A stretch of DNA of 10,548 bases, from NCBI GenBank assembly GCA_035438585.1, contig DAORIO010000019.1, positions 1 through 10,548 of the forward strand. The letters run 5' to 3'. Below, piece by piece: positions 6,048-10,548 of the stretch (positions within the stretch are counted from its first letter, which is position 1; each line of letters begins with the position of its first letter). The notes beneath the pieces are model-generated. The model had not been told where the DNA came from. It worked only from the letters and a program-made list of their open reading frames with translations, and did no database searches. The stretch comes from DAORIO01 sp035438585. GTDB lineage: Bacteria; Patescibacteriota; Minisyncoccia; Phycocordibacterales; UBA9973. Made by a program: the position numbers and the translations under genes.

Positions 6048-6075
6048 TTTACAGAACCTAAGTTGAACCTATAAA
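6048..6075 (+). promoter_or_regulatory. Probable promoter of the three-helix membrane protein gene
   Basis: TTTACA (6048-6053), a 16-nt spacer and TATAAA (6070-6075). The -10 ends 11 nt before the ATG at 6087, the same gap as at lepB, so the leader would be about 5 nt. A weaker alternative lies just upstream: TTGTAA (6020-6025), 16 nt, TAGTAT (6042-6047). Confidence 0.5.
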
Positions 6076-6086
6076 AACTAAACATT

Positions 6087-6512
6087 ATGATTAAAATCCT
6101 CAACGATTACCAAAAATTCTTTGAAGTAGCTCAGACAAACGATATCGTTCTGATAGCTCTTTTTTTCTTTTTTGCATTCCTTGCTTCTATTGCCTGTTTC
6201 TTTTTGCCCCTAAAGTACTACTTTTGGTACAAAAAAATTGAAGCAACTAACCTTTTATTACAAGTCTTAGCTTTTTGTTTTTTTGGAGTTTTTGCTATAA
6301 AACTCTATCAAAATAAAATTGAAACACATTTAATTTTTTTAGGAATTGTAAGCGGTCTAAATTTTTTCATAAATTGGATTTTGCATCATAAAATTATTAA
6401 AGGTGCTTCGCACCGGTTGCAAATTAAAATAAAAGGTCCGACTGAAATTATGAGCAAAATAAAAGAGGTGGAAAAAGAAGAAAAGAGATTTGGAACTAAT
6501 TTTATTAATTAA
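6087..6512 (+). CDS. Hypothetical membrane protein, three predicted helices
   Basis: I do not recognise this 141-residue protein. It shows three hydrophobic segments: about 20-41 (IVLIALFFFFAFLASIACFF and on), 53-73 (ATNLLLQVLAFCFFGVFAIK region) and 80-99 (THLIFLGIVSGLNFFINWIL). The first two are linked by a short aromatic and basic loop (KYYFWYKK, 43-50). The tail from about 101 is soluble, basic then Lys/Glu-rich (TEIMSKIKEVEKEEKRF, 119-135), probably helical. Positive charge in the 43-50 loop and the tail makes both likely cytoplasmic (inference). It stands alone between its own promoter and terminator, divergent from rpsA, so context gives no functional clue. Base composition resembles the neighbours, with no sign of transfer. 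Confidence 0.75.
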   Translation: MIKILNDYQKFFEVAQTNDIVLIALFFFFAFLASIACFFLPLKYYFWYKKIEATNLLLQVLAFCFFGVFAIKLYQNKIETHLIFLGIVSGLNFFINWILHHKIIKGASHRLQIKIKGPTEIMSKIKEVEKEEKRFGTNFIN

Positions 6513-6522
6513 AAGTGTAATG

Positions 6523-6551
6523 CCTAGGGTTAAATCCCCTAGGTTTTTTTT
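6523..6551 (+). terminator. Intrinsic terminator of the membrane protein gene
   Basis: CCTAGGG (6523-6529) and CCCTAGG (6537-6543) form a 7-bp stem around a 7-nt loop, followed by eight T (6544-6551). The left side has no A run, so it is directional for the plus strand. It lies 10 nt after the stop codon and just before the promoter of the next operon. Confidence 0.88.
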
Positions 6552-6559
6552 ATTATTTT

Positions 6560-6568
6560 TGGTAAAAT
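6560..6568 (+). promoter_or_regulatory. Extended -10 promoter of the gyrA operon
   Basis: TGGTAAAAT ends 6 nt before the ATG at 6575, so transcription is predicted to begin at the start codon. The -35 position falls in the preceding terminator and shows no match. It is the only good promoter seen before gyrA, so it probably drives the whole operon. Confidence 0.65.
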
Positions 6569-6574
6569 AGGTCT

Positions 6575-7186
6575 ATGATTATCACATATCACGGGGGTCA
6601 GTGCGTCAAAATTGTATATGGTGATACAACAATTGCGATAAACCCAGGCTCAAAATCTACAAAAATTTCAAGTTCTTTTGGGGCAGATATTGCTTTGTCT
6701 TCTGCAAATATTGAAGAGACAAATGGCTTTGATAGCGTTACTCGCGGAGACAAGGAGCCTTTTAAAATTTCAGGTCCAGGAGAATATGAAGTAAAAGACA
6801 TAATGATAAAAGGAGTAGGCGTTACTTCAGAAAAAGACGGCAGGGAATTTATGAATACAGCTTATTATTTTATGATAGACAATATAAATTGTTTAGTTTT
6901 AGGTCCTATCAATGAACCCATTCCAACAGAAAAAAGAGAAAATCTAGGAACTCCAGACATAGTATTTTTAACAATATCAAATATGAAGATTTCTGATGCT
7001 TACAAACACGCCGTTTCGTATGATCCGAGTGTTATAATTCCATTAGACTATGAAGCTGATAAGAATTTATTATCACAATTTTTAAAAGAAGCGGGACAAA
7101 ATCCAAAAGCAGAAGAAAAATTAGTTTATAAAAAGAAAGACTTAGATGGAAAAGAGGCTGAAGTGGCAATTTTAGAAAAAATTTAA
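6575..7186 (+). CDS. Metallo-beta-lactamase-fold protein lacking metal ligands (UlaG-like pseudoenzyme)
   Basis: The 203 residues follow the frame of UlaG-like MBL-fold hydrolases: MIITYHGGQCVKI (1-13), a strand with DTTIAINP (17-24), FGADIALSS (35-43), SGPGEYEVKDIMIKGVG (66-82), CLVLGPINEP (106-115), PDIVFLTI (127-134) and PSVIIPLDY (151-159). The metal-binding positions are gone. The HxHxDH motif expected after the ADI strand is replaced by ANIEET, the usual D-P is N-P (23-24), the H-L-G-D/H element is V-L-G-P-I-N, and the usual IPMHY histidine is Asp158. Only H6 of the N-terminal YHG remains. This is therefore probably a non-hydrolytic fold, perhaps structural or ligand-binding (inference). 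From memory, similarly degenerate MBL proteins occur in other Parcubacteria. It is first in an operon with a small membrane protein and gyrA. Confidence 0.8.
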   Translation: MIITYHGGQCVKIVYGDTTIAINPGSKSTKISSSFGADIALSSANIEETNGFDSVTRGDKEPFKISGPGEYEVKDIMIKGVGVTSEKDGREFMNTAYYFMIDNINCLVLGPINEPIPTEKRENLGTPDIVFLTISNMKISDAYKHAVSYDPSVIIPLDYEADKNLLSQFLKEAGQNPKAEEKLVYKKKDLDGKEAEVAILEKI

Positions 7187-7540
7187 ATGAGACATTTCAT
7201 AAGACAACTTAGAAAAAAACCTGCGCATATAAAAGAGAGAATTGCTCTTGGTACTACACTTGTAGGAACTTTAGTTTTGGTGTTTTTTTGGGTAACGGTT
7301 GTTAGATACGAAATTTTACCAAAGCAAAATTTAGCAAAGTCTAAATCTCCGTTCGAAACAGTGGGAGAAATATTTAAAACTGCGTACAAGGGGACAGTAG
7401 CGAGTGTTGGTAGTATAGGAAACGCAGAAGAAAAACCAAACACAGGAGAAGGTAAGCTTATAGTTGTTCCACAGAAAAATATTTATGGAAAGGGAAATAG
7501 TGGTAATGTTGAAAGTAATAATTTAGAAGTAAATCAATAA
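7187..7540 (+). CDS. Hypothetical single-helix membrane protein upstream of gyrA
   Basis: I do not recognise a named family. The 117-residue protein has a strongly basic N-terminus (MRHFIRQLRKKPAHIKERI), one hydrophobic segment at about 20-39 (ALGTTLVGTLVLVFFWVTVV), and a low-complexity tail rich in Gly, Asn, Ser, Glu and Lys. The charge pattern predicts an N-in anchor with the tail outside. There is no clear signal peptidase site after the segment, so it likely stays anchored. Its ATG directly abuts the TAA of the MBL-fold gene (0 nt) and its stop lies 5 nt before gyrA, so it is co-transcribed with both. I recall similar short anchored proteins before gyrA in other Parcubacteria, but cannot check this here. 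Confidence 0.7.
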   Translation: MRHFIRQLRKKPAHIKERIALGTTLVGTLVLVFFWVTVVRYEILPKQNLAKSKSPFETVGEIFKTAYKGTVASVGSIGNAEEKPNTGEGKLIVVPQKNIYGKGNSGNVESNNLEVNQ

Positions 7541-7545
7541 ATTTT

Positions 7546-10017
7546 ATGGCAGGAAAAGATAAATACAGAGAGAAATCTAATGATGGTGGTGAAAAAAATA
7601 ACGAAATTATTTTAGACACAAATATTGTGACTGAAATGAGAGAGTCGTACATTGCATATGCGATGTCTGTTATTGTTTCTCGAGCATTGCCGGACGTGCG
7701 AGATGGTTTAAAGCCGGTACATCGAAGAATTCTTTATGCTATGCATGAAATGGGTCTTACTTCAGGTGCTCGACCACGAAAATCAGCTACTGTAGTTGGA
7801 GACGTGTTGGGAAAGTATCATCCTCATGGTGATACGGCGGTATATGATTCTATAGTTAACATGGCTCAACCTTTCGGATATCGGTATCCTTTAATTATTG
7901 GACAAGGAAACTTCGGTTCTATTGATGGTGATGGAGCCGCTGCTATGCGTTATACCGAAGCAAAAATGGCAAAGATTTCAAGCGAGCTTTTGCGCGACCT
8001 TGAAAAAGAAACAGTTTTAATGCGACCAAATTATGACGGCACAAGAAAAGAGCCATCAGTTTTACCAACAATGGTGCCAAGTCTTCTTTTAAACGGAACT
8101 CTTGGTATTGCTGTTGGTATGGCAACAAACATCCCGCCACATAATTTGACTGAAGTTATAGATGCCACAAGTCATCTATTGGAAAAACCAGAAGCAACAA
8201 CAGAAGATTTACTTGAATTTGTTCAAGGTCCAGATTTTCCAATAGGAGGTATTGTTTATGGAGCAAAAGATATTGCTCACGCGTACACAACAGGACGGGG
8301 TGGTGTGGTGTGTCGTGGAGAAGCAGAAATTGTTGAAAATAAATCTGGAGTTTATCAGATTATAATTACATCGCTCCCTTTTCGTGTAAATAAATCTACT
8401 CTAATTGAAACCATCGCCGAACTTGTATCTGAAAAAAAATTGGAAGGAATAAAATCTCTTGAAGATCTTTCAACGACTGATATTCGGATAGTGCTTACTT
8501 TGAAAAATGGCGCACAACCACAAAGAATTTTAAATTATATTTACAAACATACTCAACTTGAGTCAACTTTCCATTACAACTGCGTGGCGCTTGTTGATGG
8601 TGTTCCGCAAACTCTTTCTCTAAAATCAATGCTTTCAGAGTTTATTTCTCATAGAGAAATAATTATCAGAAAGCGAAGTGAATATGATCTAAGAAAAGCA
8701 CAAGAAAGAGAACATATTTTACTTGGTCTGAAAAAAGCACTCGATCATATCGATAAAGTTATTTCTACGATTCGAGCTTCAAAAGATGCTTCGATTGCAA
8801 AAGTAAATTTGATTAAAGAATTTAAATTCTCAGAATTACAAGCTGTGGCAATTTTGGAAATGCGACTTCAAAAATTGGCTGGCCTTGAAAGAAAAGCTGT
8901 TGAAAATGAACTTAAGGAAAAACAGGATTTTATAAAAGAAATGCAAGAACTACTTGCTAGTCCAAAGAAAATCAAAAAAGTAATCTCTGATGAACTGGCA
9001 AAAATAAAAGAGCAATTTGGAGATGAAAGAAGGACAAAAATTGTAAAAGGTGGACTAAAAAGTATGTCTGATGAAGATTTAATCCCTGACAAAGAATCAC
9101 TTTTGGTCTTTTCTGCGGGCGGATATGTAAAAAGAACTGATCCATCTGAATATAGAATGCAAAAAAGAGGCGGTGTTGGTGTTATCGACCTTGAAACAAA
9201 AGAAGAAGATTTTGTTAATATGCTGGTCTCTGCTAGTTCTCACACCGATCTTTTGTTCTTTACCGATCTCGGAAAGGCGTATCAAATAAAAATGTATGAA
9301 CTTCCAGAAGGTAAAAGAGCTACAAAAGGAAAATCTATAATGAACTATCTTTCGCTTTCAGAAAATGAAAACGTTACTTCAATTATTCCAATGTCTAAAG
9401 ATGTGAAATCAAAAGATGTATCTTTGATGCTTATAACCGAGTCAGGTGTTGCTAAAAAAGTAAAAGCAGATGGATTTAAAGACGTCAGAAGAAGTGGTCT
9501 TATTGCTATAAAACTTTCAAAAGGAGATAAATTGCTTTCAGCAAATTTTGTTGAAAAAGGAGACGAAGTTATTTTGGGAACAAAAGAAGGGCAAGCTATA
9601 AGATTTAAAGAATCTGACATTCGTGAAATGGGAAGAACTGCAAGTGGTGTAAAAGCTATGCGTCTTTCAAAAGCTGATCTAATAATTGGAACGGGTGTTA
9701 TAAAAAAAGATGAAAAAGATGTTTTCTTTTTGACAATGAGTGAAAATGGTTTGGGTAAAAAATCAAAAATTTCAGAATATAAAGTTCAAAAAAGAGCGGG
9801 AAGTGGAATAAAGACTGCAAAGGTTACAAGTAAGACTGGAAAATTGGTTATTGCTCAAGTTGTAAGAGAAGAAGGTGGAATAATTGCTATTTCAAAGAAA
9901 GGACAAGTCATAAAAGTTGAGCAAAGTGCAATTCCGGTATTGGGAAGACAGACACAAGGTGTTACAATAATGAAGTTAAGAGCAGGAGACGGGATTGCGT
10001 CACTTGCGATAATGTAA
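7546..10017 (+). CDS. gyrA: DNA gyrase subunit A
   Basis: Breakage-rejoining subunit of the type IIA topoisomerase that introduces negative supercoils together with GyrB, not encoded here. The 823 residues include an N-terminal extension of about 14 residues relative to E. coli, the YAMSVIVSRALPDVRDGLKP block (38-57), HPHGDTAVYD (92-101), and AAAMRYTEAKM (131-141) with catalytic R135 and Y136. The coiled-coil and ALVDG region (348-372) is followed by a C-terminal beta-pinwheel (about 515-823). At the E. coli S83 and D87 positions the residues are T97 and D101. The GyrA box, expected as Q-R/K-R-G-G-K/R-G, reads QKRGGVG (539-545) with Val at the usual basic position. The box and pinwheel favour GyrA over ParC. 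It starts 5 nt after the previous stop without a Shine-Dalgarno. Confidence 0.96.
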   Translation: MAGKDKYREKSNDGGEKNNEIILDTNIVTEMRESYIAYAMSVIVSRALPDVRDGLKPVHRRILYAMHEMGLTSGARPRKSATVVGDVLGKYHPHGDTAVYDSIVNMAQPFGYRYPLIIGQGNFGSIDGDGAAAMRYTEAKMAKISSELLRDLEKETVLMRPNYDGTRKEPSVLPTMVPSLLLNGTLGIAVGMATNIPPHNLTEVIDATSHLLEKPEATTEDLLEFVQGPDFPIGGIVYGAKDIAHAYTTGRGGVVCRGEAEIVENKSGVYQIIITSLPFRVNKSTLIETIAELVSEKKLEGIKSLEDLSTTDIRIVLTLKNGAQPQRILNYIYKHTQLESTFHYNCVALVDGVPQTLSLKSMLSEFISHREIIIRKRSEYDLRKAQEREHILLGLKKALDHIDKVISTIRASKDASIAKVNLIKEFKFSELQAVAILEMRLQKLAGLERKAVENELKEKQDFIKEMQELLASPKKIKKVISDELAKIKEQFGDERRTKIVKGGLKSMSDEDLIPDKESLLVFSAGGYVKRTDPSEYRMQKRGGVGVIDLETKEEDFVNMLVSASSHTDLLFFTDLGKAYQIKMYELPEGKRATKGKSIMNYLSLSENENVTSIIPMSKDVKSKDVSLMLITESGVAKKVKADGFKDVRRSGLIAIKLSKGDKLLSANFVEKGDEVILGTKEGQAIRFKESDIREMGRTASGVKAMRLSKADLIIGTGVIKKDEKDVFFLTMSENGLGKKSKISEYKVQKRAGSGIKTAKVTSKTGKLVIAQVVREEGGIIAISKKGQVIKVEQSAIPVLGRQTQGVTIMKLRAGDGIASLAIM

Positions 10018-10028
10018 TTTTTTAAAAA

Positions 10029-10548
10029 ATGTTTGGTAATTTTTCAAATCCAAACCAAATACTAGAAGAAGTTGGTATAACAAAAGGGTCAGTTATAGCA
10101 GATTTAGGTGCGGGTAGTGGACACTACACTTTTTCATCCGCAAGAATGACCGGTATGGATGGAAAAGTTTACGCGCTTGAAGTTCAAAGGGATTTAGTTG
10201 AAAAAATAAAATCTGAAGCTGAAAAAAATCATCTAACCAACGTTTCTCCTATCTGGTGCAATATAGAAAAAATCGGCGGAACAAAACTCGCCGACGGTGT
10301 TATTGATTTGGCTATTGTGGCGAATGTTTTATTTCAAGTTGAAGATAGAAAAGATTTCTTGAAAGAAATTTTTAGAATAGTAAAACCACACGGAAGAGTA
10401 TTACTCGTTGATTGGAGTGATTCATATGGGGGGATGGGGCCGACACCAAATGCTGTAATAAAAGAATCAGATGCCATAACATTGTTTTCTCAAAATGGAT
10501 TTAAAAATGAGAGAAATGTGAATGCAGGAGGGCATCACTATGGTATAA
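10029..10548 (+). CDS. Class I SAM-dependent methyltransferase (3' end outside the window)
   Basis: The reading frame stays open from the ATG at 10029 to the window edge, giving 173 residues. The SAM-binding motif I is VIADLGAGSGHYT (22-34). An acidic residue ends strand 2 (ALEVQRD, E51), and DLAIVANVLFQVEDRKDFLKE (93-113) and IVKPHGRVLLVDW (117-129) are the usual post-I and strand-5 elements of the UbiE/Methyltransf_11/31 group. The visible end (GGHHYGI) resembles the last strand of such enzymes, so probably only a few residues are missing. The substrate cannot be told from sequence. It starts 11 nt after the gyrA stop, no terminator hairpin separates them, and no Shine-Dalgarno is present, so it is probably the fourth gene of the gyrA operon. 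Confidence 0.85.
   Translation, partial: MFGNFSNPNQILEEVGITKGSVIADLGAGSGHYTFSSARMTGMDGKVYALEVQRDLVEKIKSEAEKNHLTNVSPIWCNIEKIGGTKLADGVIDLAIVANVLFQVEDRKDFLKEIFRIVKPHGRVLLVDWSDSYGGMGPTPNAVIKESDAITLFSQNGFKNERNVNAGGHHYGI

Noticed and set aside
7831..7848. Thr97 in GyrA (E. coli S83 position) as a quinolone-resistance change
   Set aside because: Threonine occurs naturally at this position in many bacteria and Asp is kept at the D87 position; resistance cannot be claimed.
7546..10017. Small minus-strand reading frames inside gyrA, fmt, pth and the MBL-fold gene
   Set aside because: They are shadows of strongly conserved genes, show no family features, and have no promoter or spacing support.
1..10548. 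CRISPR arrays, insertion sequences, attachment sites or toxin-antitoxin and defence genes
   Set aside because: No regularly spaced repeats, transposase or integrase motifs, or terminal inverted repeats were seen; nearly all coding sequence is housekeeping.

Overview
The window looks like ordinary chromosome from a small-genome, AT-rich member of the Candidate Phyla Radiation (Patescibacteria, most likely Parcubacteria/Paceibacteria). The grounds are very tight gene packing, a lysine-rich and A/T-biased coding style, a four-domain ribosomal protein S1, a short HPF with a basic tail, a UlaG-type metallo-beta-lactamase-fold protein that has lost its metal ligands, and no recognisable Shine-Dalgarno sequence before any gene. 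Stops are read with the standard code (yggU ends in TGA at the normal family length), which argues against the TGA=Gly lineages (Gracilibacteria, Absconditabacteria). The lineage is an inference from gene content; there is no 16S gene here.

Layout. 1-123: a tRNA-Asn(GTT) on the minus strand with a strong terminator. 185-829 (+): a DUF167/YggU protein, then the ribosome hibernation factor HPF. 885-4043 (-): a four-gene run transcribed lepB-hisS-def-fmt, with gaps of 4 and 7 nt and a 14-nt overlap; it converges with hpf on a bidirectional terminator. lepB is divergent from pth (4135-4725, +). pth converges on the S1 gene rpsA (4801-5874, -) over a second bidirectional hairpin. 5875-6086 is the largest gap. 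It holds divergent promoters and, on the minus strand, a leader of about 105 nt with nested stems and an intrinsic terminator just before rpsA. 6087-6512 (+) is an orphan three-helix membrane protein with its own terminator. 6575-10548 (+) is a second compact operon: inactive MBL-fold protein, one-helix membrane protein, gyrA, and an SAM-dependent methyltransferase cut by the window end.

Functionally most of the window serves translation: initiator formylation (fmt) and deformylation (def), aminoacylation (hisS, tRNA-Asn), peptidyl-tRNA recycling (pth), mRNA binding (rpsA) and ribosome storage (hpf). Beside these are protein export (lepB) and DNA supercoiling (gyrA).

No mobile element, CRISPR array, prophage or defence cassette was seen. 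The items most worth a second look are the structured, terminator-bearing leader of rpsA; a recurring extended -10 promoter placed exactly 6 nt before the ATG of three genes, which predicts leaderless mRNAs; and the degenerate MBL-fold protein plus small membrane protein packed in front of gyrA.
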